A DNA stretch of 64,000 nt from Ifrita kowaldi (taxonomy: Eukaryota; Chordata; Aves; Passeriformes; Cinclosomatidae): the NCBI GenBank assembly GCA_013398055.1, contig VZRS01011915.1, positions 451,860 to 515,859 on the forward strand, in the 5' to 3' direction. A program made the translations under genes and the position numbers. Shown here in pieces: positions 51,125 through 62,793 of this stretch (the first letter of the stretch is position 1; every line of letters starts with the position of its first letter). Below the pieces are notes generated by a model. It was not told the DNA's origin. It searched no databases and saw nothing but the letters and a program-made list of their open reading frames with translations.

Positions 51125-52356
51125 AATACAACTTCTCATGGTGACAAATGAAGTCTAAACTATAGGAATGAAATCGGAAGGTGTCCGAAGCCACAGGGAT
51201 TTTTTATGGAGTGGATTAAGTGTTTTGAATTTTTCTTTTTTGTAACTGCACCATAGACAAAGAAGGATGGATTTCATAATGCCTACTGATACTCGAGGTA
51301 TTATTGCTTTACTTTAGACCATCAGCACTGAGAAATTGGGCAGAATCACATTAATAGACACTGCAGTTGGAGATCTGTGGTGTTTCCTCAGCCTTAGAAC
51401 TGAGCACTACTTCTGTCTCCAGAATACTGTAGCTGACACAGTATTAACACCTGGAAGCCCCTGCATCATTAACCAAGTATAATCAGTACGCATGTCAAGT
51501 TTGTACCAAGCTGTCTATGACTCTTTATATTCAAACATATATACTCAGTTGAACCATATGTATTATTCTATCAGATTATATACATGATGAAGAGCATTTT
51601 AGTGCTTAGTACAATATTAACTTTTAACTGGGATTAACCCACTGAGCACGTTCAACAGTTTGCCAGTTGATGATAACTTGTGTTAACCTGCATTTCAGAG
51701 GGCAATGACTCACTTGCAAAATTCTGTCCTGTTACCACTCCAAAGTATAAAGGCCTCATGTGTACATCCCGAAAGGAGGCATTCTCAGATTCACTATTTT
51801 CTAGTGGTTGCTGTCTGGAAAAAAATACCTGCTGTAAATGTTACAATACGTTTCTACTTTCTCTAACTCAAACTGTTGCCTGCATCTTTTTTGCTACATG
51901 TAAGGCAAATTTTTGCACTATATTAGTGCAGCATGATATGCACTTAACTAGTATTGCCATAGAAACTGCCTCTTTTCAGAAAGGATAACGATGTATCTTG
52001 TGCAAGGAGTGTCAAGTAGACAGGTCTTGAATCCTGAAGAGAGTAGCGTTCAGTTTGGACTGTGACGGGATGGAATCGGCTACGACGTGTGCTGTACACA
52101 CCGTTCCTCATCACAGCAGCCATTTGTGCTCTACACCATGGCAGTAATACAAGTGTCTAGTTTCTTGCCCCATCTCCCTATACTGGTATAGATTGTCCTG
52201 CTGGTTTCTAATTGTACTTTGAAGGCTGTTTATGACTAGATTTTTTATATTTGTTAACTTTGTTAGAAAAAACAGAAAAGAAAAAGAAAAGTGGTTGCCC
52301 TGTAATCCTGAGTGACATACTTCTTGTCTAAAAAGGTGTTCCAATTGTTCAAGTAA

Positions 52357-52362
52357 AATAAA
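52357..52362 (+). terminator. Proximal poly(A) signal AATAAA
   Basis: AATAAA within 'caagtaaaataaaatgg', followed by the T-rich 'ttcgcttttctttccttc', a plausible downstream element. It would give a 3' UTR of about 1.25 kb. Confidence 0.6.
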
Positions 52363-54838
52363 ATGGTTTCGCTTTTCTTTCCTTCTGTTAATGAGAGCTT
52401 TTTCACTGTTACTGGCAGTGCAATACTCAGAGCCATTTTGTCTTTTCTAATTAGGATAATTCGATAGACTCTTTTAATTATTCAGTTAAACTCCTGAGTG
52501 TGCTGGCAAGTAAACAGTAAGATCAATAGTTCTGCCATTTTAATACTCACAACGTTTTAAAAAACTCTGGCAGTATGAAAACTCACCGTTAACCTCTTCC
52601 ATGCTTATGGCTTTTCAGTGTTACGCTTCCAACGTGAAGCTCATTGACTTGCCACTCATGTGACATGCCTGTTACGGATGTGATCCATGACCTGAGAAGG
52701 GTTATTTTCCTCAAATGGCTTCTATGTGCAGCCTGAACATACAAGTGACTGTGCCACTACTAAGCAATACAAAACTTTATCAGGCAACCTCTCAAAAATA
52801 GTTGTTATATAAAGTTCAATATTAGGTTCTCAGGTCTTTTTTATAACCTAAACCACTTCTGCCTACTCATCACTCTATTTATTCAAGAAGCACCAGTTTT
52901 TGCACACTGAATGAAACTAGGTTTGCAAACTTTGGCCTAGATCCACTGAAATCAATGACAAGGCTCTCATGGACATCAATGGGTAATATCAGTTCTTAAA
53001 AATACACACCTTTGTTCAGTGTAGAATAATTCTTGAAACCAGTGAGCATTTTGTGGACGTTCAAGAGAGATTATGGTCCTACTTTAACTTATGTGACATA
53101 TTACCAGTGTGGTGTTACTGCATCAAGAAAATTACCTTCCTCCCACTGTGTAAGTATTCCCCAGGTGGGAATGATGAGCAGAAGAACAATGGTAACAATC
53201 TTTGGTACAGGTTTAATTTCTCATTTTATACCTTGATCCTGCTGCAGCTGATGAAGTTCCATGGCCCCCTGCCACAGCAGTGGTTCATTCATGTATGTGT
53301 TTAATGACTGGAGTCTTCAGTCTTGCATCACTTTGTAAAGATCCATTGCAAAAATACAAATCTTGATAATTTTAGTTTTCAGCATTCTTGAGTAGAAAAC
53401 AAGAAAAACCTGGTTGGTTCCTCTTTTCTCAGACATAAAAAAGAAAAACCATGGAAAATTTATATAGTATTAAAGAACAATAGCTACATGTGGAGACAAA
53501 TTTTAATAATGATTTCTGTTCTTTTAAAAGTCTGATTCTGTGTTGTGAAATAGTTTTGGACCAAGAGGGCATTGACGGCACAGGGTTTCTTTCATTGGCA
53601 ATGAGTCATCTTTATTTATGACACTGGCTGGTCTTAGCAGGAGCTGTTGCCTAGTTCTTGCCTTGAAGAATTTTATGTCCTGAATCTAAGCATTTAATAA
53701 CTTGTAGTTAAAGGTATGACATTTCCTTTTTCTTACCATATTAAATGGACAAACAAAGAGATAGGAGGGCTTTTCAAGTATGTTTGGCCTTTGCAATCCA
53801 TGCAAGTATTTTAGTATGTGTTACATTTTATATCTGATCAGTGAATATCTGGTGCACATCTGCATCATACTAGTGCTGCTTTTAAAATCTAGAGTGCATT
53901 TTTATTATTATTTTTTCTATGAACAAAGTGCATGGAAATTTGAAGCCAGAATGGCTTCCCTCATTATCAAGAAAAAAATACTAGGCTGTAAGGAGGGCTG
54001 AAATTTTATGTAAATCTAAAAGTTGCAAAGATGATTAAGCCCTCTAGCATTGAAACAGAAATAAATAATATGTGAATTATCAGTATAGAATGAAAAACAA
54101 TTCGCTTTAAAAATCAGAGTGCTTCTACAAATCCAGTGCCTAAAGCAGCCACTACTGTAGATTATTAGTTTGTGAAAGTAATGTTTCCAGTGGTCAAATA
54201 AACCATTCAGAAAATAGTGAAGTAGATATTTTCCTGTTGATGTGGTGGTTTATATTTTCCTTTTTAAAACTAGTTTCTAGCTTACTGTGTCTGCTTTGAG
54301 TCCTGGAACAGTTCCTTTTTGAAGCTTTGATGCAACTGCACAAGCTTGTTTATATTTGGTATAAAGCATCAATTTTGAAACCCCCTTCTTCCTGCCAAAA
54401 TGTAATAAAGTTTTTTCCAATCTTACAATTTGAAGAGACCAATTTAAAAACTCTATGTGTAAATCACTGTAAAATATACCTTGAATTAAATGAAAATCTG
54501 TCTTTTTACCTTTATGTAAATTGTTAAGAGTTAAAAGTTTATTTTGCCTAACTTAATTTACTTGAATATTTATTTTGTAGAACGAGGAGGCAGCTGTCTG
54601 AGGAATGTTTACGTTTTGTTTTTTGGTTAATGTTAATTTGTAAATTGTGTAATGCATTTTTATTTTTTAAATTATGTATATTTCTTTTTTTAATGCACAA
54701 AATGTTTACGTACAACTACTACTGCAAATTTGTGTATATTGTCACTAAGCTTTATTCAGTTAATACAGATGATGTGAAAATGTAACAAGTCTTACATTTT
54801 CATCTGGGTTATTTTTACATAACTGATGTATTGCTGAC

Positions 54839-54844
54839 AATAAA
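54839..54844 (+). terminator. Distal poly(A) signal AATAAA
   Basis: AATAAA in 'ctgacaataaatataaac', followed by 'atgtctttttttttaa'. A second hexamer at 54914-54919 could serve as a backup site. Confidence 0.6.
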
Positions 54845-56185
54845 TATAAACACAAAATCATTTAATGTCTTTTTTTTTAATACATGTAGTATACTATGCT
54901 GGGATAGAGTAACAATAAAAGCCAGATCCCTAAAATATGACCACCTTTTAAACAGTCTCTTTTTTTTTCTGAAAGGTGTTAGCAAACATATTCTTGTTAA
55001 AAATTAGTCTTTCTCTTTAAAAAGAAAAATACTTTCTGATGCTATGGTAACAATCAAGTCTGTTGCTACAGTCCTAGTTGACTTGGAAGTTTACAAAACA
55101 TATTTAGTTGATTGATAAATATCCAATAAATGAAATAAATCAATGGTATTTAAAATTTTCTTCCGTGCCATTTTAATATCAGAAAAAACAACCCTTGTGT
55201 GGAGAATAAGGGGTCAATCAAGATCTCACTAAGAGACATCTATTCACTTCAAATGAAGGTGAATCTGTCACTGTCCCTACACAAGAAGAAAGGGAAAAAA
55301 AAAAGTCTTTTGGCATTTTTTCATAATTGCTCATATTATATCTCTGTGCTCTCCAAACTCAATTTTTTTCATGTGCAGTTCTGCTGTGTAATTTACACAC
55401 CAGATCATGGGGTATTTGTCCTGTTTGTGTAGTTATTACCTCCCCAGCAACTCTTCCAGGCTAACCCCTAAAAGATTTAAACACAATTTTGAGAGCACAC
55501 AACTCACATTTTCTAGGCCCTTCAGGATTTTCACAAGTAACGCCTACCTACATTTTCTCCTGCTGGAATCCACAGTAAAATCACAGAAGCATTGGTCTTG
55601 AATTCCCACCTACAACTTAATAGAGGGATTTTTAAATCATTGAAATGTGTTTAATTTAATATAGGCAGAATTTTATAACCAGTTAACATCTGAGGGAAGA
55701 AAATTCAAATTCTCATTTAAACTCCGCAGAAGAGAATTAGCTGTCGTGTACTAATGAAGATTATAGGGTCTTCACATCCAGTAAAGAAAATGTGGTAGGA
55801 CTTTGGCAACTGTTTGCAAGACTTCTAGATTAATGGGAAAGGTAGTCTTTATTTTAAAAAAGACCCAAAATATTACAGGAGAATATGATTTTCTAGTACA
55901 AGTGCAATGAAAGGACATAAAGAGATTTAGATAAGCCTTGTAAATATTTTAGCCTTCTTATCTAGGTCTTCACATTAGACCTACAGTATTGGATCTAGAA
56001 AATTATCCTGCTGAAACAGTAGTGAGCTTGAGCAGCTGTTTGGGATCTGCTTGGCATCGCTATCAGTTTAGCTACAGAAAAGGTTATCTCTGAGTCTTCT
56101 GATTGTTTTCTTAGGTGCAGGGAAGCTGGCTGTCTATCCAAAAGCAGGTAATGACCAGGCAGATGAACAAACATTTGCATTTTTT

Positions 56186-56210
56186 GGGGTCGGGGTAGGG
56201 ATGGGGTGGG
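56186..56210 (+). other. G-quadruplex-like motif
   Basis: Five G runs of 4, 4, 3, 4 and 3 bases separated by loops of 2, 2, 2 and 1 base. This meets the usual G3+N1-7 pattern. It continues into a tgtgtatgtgtgtg stretch. Formation in DNA or RNA is inference. Confidence 0.8.
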
Positions 56211-56913
56211 TGTGTATGTGTGTGTATCTTAGTCTCTGCTTGCCTGTTCATTTATTTTTCAGCAGAGAGTGAGGGTGTGTATTTTTGCTTACCTTCGTTT
56301 GGGCAGTGCCCCTGGCTGTGGAGGGGGTTTCTCGTGGTGACATTTTGGTGAAGCACCCTTTTGTAAACAGGCACCTTTTCTAAGTCCTACTTGAACAGAA
56401 AAGTTGGAAGGCTTACTTCGAGGCACACCTTAAGTGACATTGGGCAGATGCCATTCCTCCTTCCGCTGTCAGGCAGCTCTGGTCTGGGACAGGACTGAGC
56501 CTCATGAGAGCACAGCAGTGTCAGGGTGGCAGGTTGTTAACACCAACCTGTGGCTCCATCCACATGTGGAGGTGCTGGAAGCTGACCCTTCCAGCCAGTC
56601 CTGGTATTGCTATTCTGACCCGCCTTGGCAAACTGATGCTGTTGGATACTGCCTAATCCTGATTGTCCTAGTTTGGTTAGGTAGCAGCTCTGCTGAAAAG
56701 GGGGTGGGTGGGCAGCATGCTAACTCAGCTGCAGACTCTGACAGTGAGGGAGGCAACTGCACACAGGCTGCATGGGCAAGAGCTCAAAGGAGGCCATTAG
56801 TCCCCCCCAGCCTTCTTCAGGCTCTGCTGAGAGCCATAGGATTGATTTGGACCCCCTTCAGGCAAGGGAAAAGTCCTTTGATTTGTCACTATGGTGAAAG
56901 TAAAACTTAGCCA

Positions 56914-56949
56914 CATGATCATAATCCATGATCATAATCCATGATCATA
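56914..56949. repeat. 13-bp tandem repeat, 2.8 copies
   Basis: The unit catgatcataatc repeats without mismatch. Each unit contains the palindrome ATGATCAT. Confidence 0.95.
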
Positions 56950-59914
56950 CCTCTTGTTTTCCATTTTCAAAGAAATCACATTTCAAACAGTTCAAGGTTG
57001 AACCTATTTAACTAATTAACCTATTAACATTATGGGTTTATGTATCTAAAAATCTTTGTCTTTTCAGAGAAAATAAGATTTGGTTCTTGTCCATTTATAG
57101 ATGAGGGGCTAGAGGCTCCCACATACATTTTAATGTTTTGTGGGTTTTATTCAGAACCTAGACCCTTACATTTATTAGAATTATATTCTGAAATTGAAAT
57201 TATAAAATGAATAGGCTTTTCTTCTATTTTCAAAAATACCCTTCAGGGTGTCATATAATTCTTTAAAATGGCAGAAGATTGTTTCTCAATCAGTTCTGTT
57301 TAGCGTACAAATAAAAAATGTTTCATCACAATTTCAGTGTTGCATTCAAAAGCAAGTATAATTTTTTCCTTCTCTGAATAATTATAAAAACAAACCCTCT
57401 TTCTTACCTATACATGTCAAAATGTGACTTAATTCTCAGCTTCTTAACTCTTCCCAGTGCTGCTCACTAAGATACCTATATGGAAATAGCAATATGATTT
57501 GAGCCCATGACCAGAATTTAGCTAACAGTTCTGCAACTGGACATTCAGTTTGTTGGTGGTCCAGTACTGACAGATTATTTTTAATGCGCTGCCTAATGAA
57601 GTCCTACAAAAACCTCTCCCCAGCTGAACCCAAACTAATTTACACAACTTGTGTCATGTAAAAACGATTAAAGTGTCATATAAGACAAAAGGTGACATAT
57701 TGTGTCTTGCTTTCATACTGTAACCCACTTCCCTTAACAGCTTTCTTCCTGTGCTCCCGTTGTGCCTTGGTGCTTGACACGAATGCCAGATTTCAGCCTT
57801 ACATGGAACTTTCTGATTTGCACTGAGTGCTATCATAGCCCTAATTCTCTTTTGATCTGTCTTCTCACTCTTAAGATCACAGTGAGACAATAGTTGCCAG
57901 TTGACAACTTACTGACATTTGAAGACATGCTGTCAAAAGCAAAAATATGCATATTGAAAATGTGAATTTTGAGGCTGAAGTCATTTTTTCCTTTCTTCCT
58001 GCAACTAAAGGTGCAGCTATGTATTTAGAAACTTAAGGTAACTAATTCTACATATTTTAATCATGCCATTCTATTGCTGTAACTTCACATTTTTCTCTGC
58101 TGTTCCCTTTTTTATACTCATTTTGTGTAAATTTTAATTGTAAAATCATGGTAAGGGCTCTGTCCTCTTTGTATACAATCACAGCAGAAGGAGAAGTCTC
58201 TCTTTGAAATCCTGACTGTGATATGACTATAAACAATGATTAACATAAGCTCAAATCCTCAGTATCTATTATTTTTCCAAGAATTCTGGGATGAAAGCTT
58301 GGTGTACTAGCTTGGAAATATTCTCAGGCTGTAAAGTCCCTAAAGAGTAAATCACTCCAGGAGTCAATCAAAATGCCTATTCCGTGAGCAGATCCATGGC
58401 AGGAGTTTATTCACATTGCCTGTTTTGGAATGTTATTTTAAACACACAGGGGTGTATGGATTTTAGTTATTTTATCTATAAGCTATACCAATCACTTAAA
58501 GTCATGGGTAATACAGATGATCTCGAAGGCATGTTTACAACAGTTTCTAAGAAGTGTGTGGCATCATCCATGCGTTAACAGAGCTGTGTTCAGGTAGATA
58601 TTCTGTATGCAAGGTCAGGAGGGACATCTCCATACATGTATCTTTCAATTTTGGATCCCATTTTTAGTTTCGATATTCCACAAAAATGAAAGAAATTGCC
58701 ATAATGTAATTTGATTTGTAATGAGATAATAGAGGATGAAACACCCCAGGTACTCAATACTGAGGCAAATTACTTCTCAGCCACAGGTCAGCTCCTTTTC
58801 AACCAGAGGGTCAAACCCACGTAACCTCCAATCTGGTTATTAATCCCCAAAACACAAACTAACAGTTATTAATAAAGGCCCTGTGACCTGCTAGCAAAGA
58901 AACAATGTCGCTTACAGAGTCTGACTCCCAAGACAGTCTGACAAACTGGTAGGAAATAAAGTTTCACTGACTCAGTCTTACCTGTTTTTATAAAAGTTAT
59001 GTTGGTATCTTCCTCACTGCTTTGTTTCTTCAATCTTCAGAATGAAGAATTCTGTAGCTCCATTTTGTGAGTGGGAATTGGTGACACCAGGATTCAGTCA
59101 GCCAAGGAAAGAAAAAATAATTAGCTAGCAGTTTTGTGACTGCCTGAAGTTGAATTTAATGAACTGCAGCAAAAGCTTTCTGCAACATCAAAACAGCAGC
59201 TGGAGCTAAATCCTACATTTCTGTCTTAAATGGCCTCCACTTACTAGCTGATGAGCAAAACATTAGTAGCAGTCATTTGTTCAGTTTTATAGAAATATTG
59301 GAGGAAGCTTTGCAGCACAAGTGAGAAGTTAATCATCAATCTCAAACTGATTTTCCAATCCTGTTGCAGAATTGCACTGCTGAAGAAGCCAGGGCAGAAG
59401 TCTAATGGCCTCAAGGCTGTAAATGGGCTCTTTCAGAGAGGCAAAACATTATTTACATTAAAAATTGCCATACTCCATCTTTGTAACTGCATTCACTTTG
59501 AAATGAGGTGGTCTTGCAGATGACAAGACTTTCATCTGTCACCTTATATTGATGAAATGGCAGTACGGTATGTTTCTCCAGAATATTCCATGGGTCTCAT
59601 CAAAATGCCATGCCATGACATATTAAAAATTGCCTTTATGTTTAACAAATTCTTATAAGCTATGAATCTGTCTGCTATTATTTAAGGATTTATATACCAA
59701 TAATAACACTACAGAGATTATAAGAAAATAATATAAGTGATAATAATGTTTATTATTACTTGATGTATGTTGTTTAAAGCTTTTTATGTTCTACTTAAGT
59801 AGTTGTCAATTATCATGCAAAACATCCTGGGCAGTCTCTGCTTAACTGTATTGAATTATGTATATAACAAGAAACCACACATACAACAGGATTGGGAGGG
59901 TTGTTGGTTTGCTG

Positions 59915-59931
59915 TTTTTTTTTTTTTTTTT
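59915..59931. repeat. Homopolymer run of 17 T
   Basis: Uninterrupted T run followed by gcagcaggg. No retrotransposed gene body is evident on either side. Confidence 0.95.
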
Positions 59932-61220
59932 GCAGCAGGGTCACAGGACAATTAAATAAAAGTGAAGTATATTAAATTGCTTTTAAAGAGGCAAAATATT
60001 ATTTTAAAGAATTCTCTAAATCACTGTATTCAAATTGCTTTTCAAAAAAGCCTCCCAGATCTACCATTTACCACACAGTTCGTACAGACAAGGAAGTTCA
60101 CTGTGCTCTCGGTTTCTCTGTGGAGTGTTGGCACAATTGCCTGTGCATGTCTTCAAATTCTCATAGCCTTTTTCTTCTTGGTTTTGTCTTTTTTTGTTTG
60201 TTCGTTTGGTTTGGTTTGATTTTAGATTTTTTTAGTTGATTTCTGTGTAGTTTTTTTGGTTTGGGGGTTTCTTTTGGGTGTGGGACAGAGGAGAATCTTT
60301 CCTTTTGTTCTTTTTGTCAACATCATACATGTTGAACTGTCACACATATGTATCTACATCCATATGTTTTTATTCTCTCATGTTCTACAAGTTGTTTAAC
60401 CCAGGTGAACTAGGTGCTAAGAGCATCAACAGAGGAGAACAAGTTGAAATAGCAGGAAGGGTACCACGTCTACATTTAATTTGTTTTGTCTTTGTACAGT
60501 AGAACCATAGTTTTATAAAGATAGCAGTAAGAAGCAGCTGTTCTGTGCAGAACAGTGTTTAAGACTCTAACATGAGGATTGCAGACCTGGAGCTGGACAC
60601 AACTGGTTTTAGAGATAACAAAGAAATAGTGTCTAACAAACACAAAAGACACCATATGTAGTAATCTGAGTGTAATATGGAACTACGGACCAGTGAAGAC
60701 AGAGAAAAGGTGTAAAAGGGTTTTGGCAGACATATAAAAACGGCCCCTAAAAAATTGATTCTAAAGAGAGGATTACCACAAACATCGTATTCCTCACACT
60801 GAAGGACTCCAGAGGCTGGCAATTCACCCCTGCCACCAGTATGAAACCCCAGAGGAGCAGTGGAGACATCAGCCTAACAGTGAGAGGTAGGCACCAGGAA
60901 GTGTATGTACAAATATTTTAACTGCATTAACCTTCTTTTTTAAACAATTAGATCTGGACTACTGTGGCGGTGGCCCATGTGCCCTCTGGCCCGGAGCTGA
61001 TCTCTTGGGTCCGATATCCACCAAGAGACAATGATTGCATGGATGAAGAATCCATTGAAAGCAGCCCGGGAGCTGCAGAGAGCACATCAGTCACCCCGCA
61101 GGGACAGCCCTAACGGGCCTGTCAGTCAACAGGGAATGCCCAGTAGGCGTTAACTCTGGGCAGCACCCTTTGGTTTCGTCTCCACCCCGTTCTAGAAGGT
61201 TCAGTTAGGCACGCGATGTG

Positions 61221-61349
61221 ATTGGGTTAAAGCTTTATGTTTATTCATCTGGCCTGTTGCATATTACATTAGTTTCTGGAAACTTCTCCTGTCTTCTGCT
61301 CCCCATTGGTTGTACCCTGTTTTTCCCTCCCCCAAAATCCTGCTATTGG
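61221..61349 (+). promoter_or_regulatory. Three inverted CCAAT boxes in U3
   Basis: ATTGG occurs at 61221-61225, 61305-61309 and 61345-61349, upstream of the TATA-like box. This fits NF-Y-type promoter elements. Binding is inferred only. Confidence 0.55.
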
Positions 61350-61416
61350 TCCCCTGTCATTTGCTTGTCATCCTTTGGTTCGCTAGTTGTAAACCACGCC
61401 CTGAGATTTGTTGCCG

Positions 61417-61424
61417 TATTTAAG
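61417..61424 (+). promoter_or_regulatory. LTR TATA-like box (TATTTAAG)
   Basis: TATTTAAG lies 69 nt before the AATAAA signal. A start site about 25-30 nt downstream, near 61445, would give an R region of about 70 nt. Confidence 0.65.
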
Positions 61425-61492
61425 TTGCCGTCCCATGCTCCCGGCGCTTCTTTTCCCTCCCTGTCTCCATTGCCTTCTCCCTATGTTTCCTC

Positions 61493-61498
61493 AATAAA
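61493..61498 (+). terminator. LTR poly(A) signal AATAAA
   Basis: AATAAA in 'tcctcaataaaccctttg', followed by a T- and GT-containing stretch. Placed where the R region of the LTR is expected to end. Confidence 0.75.
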
Positions 61499-61693
61499 CC
61501 CTTTGCCTGCGGAAGAAGCCCTTCTCGACTCCTTTGTTCCCTCCGCCTTTGCCTGCCGTCCTGGCGCTCAGCTCAGCCCTCACTACGCGGTGAGCTCACT
61601 TCAGCCATTGACTGTTTTGGGTCCTCGGCCCCGAATTGTCGGCTCCTACTCAGGGCCACCGGGCAGCCCAGAGTCCAGGAGACCCCGACAGGC

Positions 61694-61712
61694 TGGCGCC
61701 GCACCGTGGGGC
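61694..61712 (+). other. Primer binding site, tRNA-Lys type, imperfect
   Basis: TGGCGCCGCACCGTGGGGC lies 3 nt after the LTR end. From memory it matches the tRNA-Lys(1,2) type of site used by betaretroviruses, apart from one inserted G after TGGCGCC and one substitution. The position is exactly as expected. Confidence 0.7.
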
Positions 61713-62091
61713 TCTCCGGCCAGCTGGACATTTGACCGTTGCCACCGGAGAGCTGTTTGCGCGGCCGAGGAACACCATCCTCCCTTGGATCTATAACTCG
61801 CGCACCACGCGGTGCCTTTCCCAGTGGTAGCACGCCCAGTGGTGGTGCTCCTGGGATTTTTTACTGACCGGCAACCTGCTCAGCCCCTGGAGCGGATCGG
61901 TCAACGGAGGGAGACCTGCCACGAGGATTTCTGTTCCTGACTGGGCTCTTTCTGTCCTGGTAACCCCGGAGCCGCCGGTAAGTCCAGGCCCCCTTTCGCG
62001 TCTTTCAACCCAGCTTCGGGACCCTTTTTCATAATTTTTCGTTTTACCTCGTGGTGTGGGTGGAGTGTTGTGCCGGCTGCTTTGTTTTAAA
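61713..62091 (+). other. Proviral leader (5' untranslated region)
   Basis: 379 nt between the primer site and the gag ATG. It would carry the packaging signal of a retrovirus, but no specific structure was identified. It contains the splice donor at 61978. Confidence 0.7.
61975..61983 (+). promoter_or_regulatory. Probable major splice donor of the provirus
   Basis: CCG/GTAAGT, with the intron starting at 61978, matches the donor consensus at +1 to +6. It sits in the leader, upstream of gag, where retroviruses place the donor for spliced env mRNA. The acceptor is outside the window. Confidence 0.65.
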
Positions 62092-62793
62092 ATGGGGGCG
62101 AAATTGTCAGCACAGCAGAGAAGTTTTTATTTCCAAGTTGCGGGTATCCTTGTTGGGGGTGGGAAGAAATTTTCAAAAGGGGATCTTAAACGTTTCACGC
62201 GGTGGCTTTTTGCAACCTTTCCCCGAGTGTCCCCCGAGGCAGCAACAAATTTAGAGTTTTGGAATGAGATTGGAGAGCAAATGACAGCTCTCCGAAATGG
62301 GGGGGACACCAAGGCAAAAGGTTTTTACCCGTTGCTGCTCCCTATCTGCGAGGCACTTTCTACCTCTTTCGGGGAAAGCTTACAAAAACAAAAAAGTTCT
62401 AACCCTCAACCCTCTTCCCGTCCCACTCATCCCAAACCTACTTCCCCTAAGCTAAGGAGTTCCAAAGGTGCACCCTGCAAAAAAGCACAGGGCGGTCACC
62501 TACCCCCTGGCCCTCTGGATACTCCCCAGCACCCCAGCCGCGGCGGGAGTCGCGAACCCGTCGCGGACCTCTCCCCAAACCCATTTTCCTCTCCCTGTTC
62601 CTCTGTGTCGTCTCCCCAGTTGGTTAAAAACAGTTTTCCGCAGTCCTCGGGTTTCTCGCCCTGTCCCTGTTCACAAAATGGCGGTCGCCACGTGGCGGCT
62701 GCCCCCCCTCCTCCTTCTCCTTCCCAGTATGCTTCCCCTCAAGCCAGCTCCAACCCCTTCCGGCGGGAACCTCCGCCTCCTCCCAATCCTTGA
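62092..62793 (+). CDS. gag: Gag N-terminal part: matrix and proline-rich linker, ends at a premature TGA
   Basis: Gag is the polyprotein that assembles the virus particle at the plasma membrane. The ATG at 62092 gives MGAKLSAQQ, with Gly2 and Ser6 fitting an N-myristoylation signal. The GTG-led extension upstream in the same frame is not needed. Residues 1 to about 100 resemble a betaretroviral matrix domain, with a basic patch around GGGKKFSKGDLKR and a FW-containing helix. From about residue 105 on, the sequence is rich in Pro and Ser, as in the linker between matrix and capsid. No PTAP or PPxY late motif was seen. The frame ends after 233 codons at TGA 62791-62793, and the same frame is open again immediately after it. 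Confidence 0.88.
   Translation: MGAKLSAQQRSFYFQVAGILVGGGKKFSKGDLKRFTRWLFATFPRVSPEAATNLEFWNEIGEQMTALRNGGDTKAKGFYPLLLPICEALSTSFGESLQKQKSSNPQPSSRPTHPKPTSPKLRSSKGAPCKKAQGGHLPPGPLDTPQHPSRGGSREPVADLSPNPFSSPCSSVSSPQLVKNSFPQSSGFSPCPCSQNGGRHVAAAPPPPSPSQYASPQASSNPFRREPPPPPNP

Larger units (their letters stand above)
51125..54860 (+). other. THSD7A: THSD7A 3' UTR (probable long form)
   Basis: No further coding exon is needed after the stop. The sequence stays free of recognised transposable elements up to an AATAAA at 54839. A shorter form could end after the AATAAA at 52357. The part from 54580 is very U-rich, as in many vertebrate distal 3' UTRs. The extent is inferred from signals, not from transcripts. 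Confidence 0.6.
54861..60962. other. Intergenic region between THSD7A and the provirus
   Basis: AT-rich DNA without a recognised gene. It contains a G-quadruplex-like motif (56186-56210) running into a short GT repeat, a GC-rich block (about 56420-56910), a 13-bp tandem repeat (56914-56949), a run of 17 T (59915-59931) and a T/G-rich tract (about 60180-60290). The ORFs here have no recognisable domains. Confidence 0.75.
60963..61690 (+). repeat. 5' LTR of the provirus (about 728 bp)
   Basis: Starts TGTGGCGG and ends CCCCGACA. These termini form an imperfect inverted repeat (6 of 8) with the TG...CA ends of retroviral LTRs. The end lies 3 nt before the primer binding site. Proposed layout: U3 to about 61444, R to about 61515, U5 to 61690. 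The second LTR that would confirm the borders is outside the window. The flanking 6 bases GACTAC (60957-60962) would be the target-site duplication. Confidence 0.75.

Noticed and set aside
56434..56910. 158-codon ORF as a gene
   Set aside because: No recognisable domain, promoter or splice pattern; kept only as a compositional oddity.
59915..59931. Poly(T) as the tail of an antisense processed pseudogene
   Set aside because: No gene-derived sequence is recognisable on either side.
61218..61796. 192-codon + ORF
   Set aside because: It spans U3, R, U5 and the primer site of the LTR; a chance frame in GC-rich sequence.
62056..62091. GTG-led N-terminal extension of gag
   Set aside because: The ATG at 62092 gives the expected MGxxxS myristoylation start; the upstream codons are leader.
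62791..62793. Programmed readthrough of the gag TGA
   Set aside because: The following base and codons do not resemble known strong readthrough contexts; a plain nonsense mutation is simpler.
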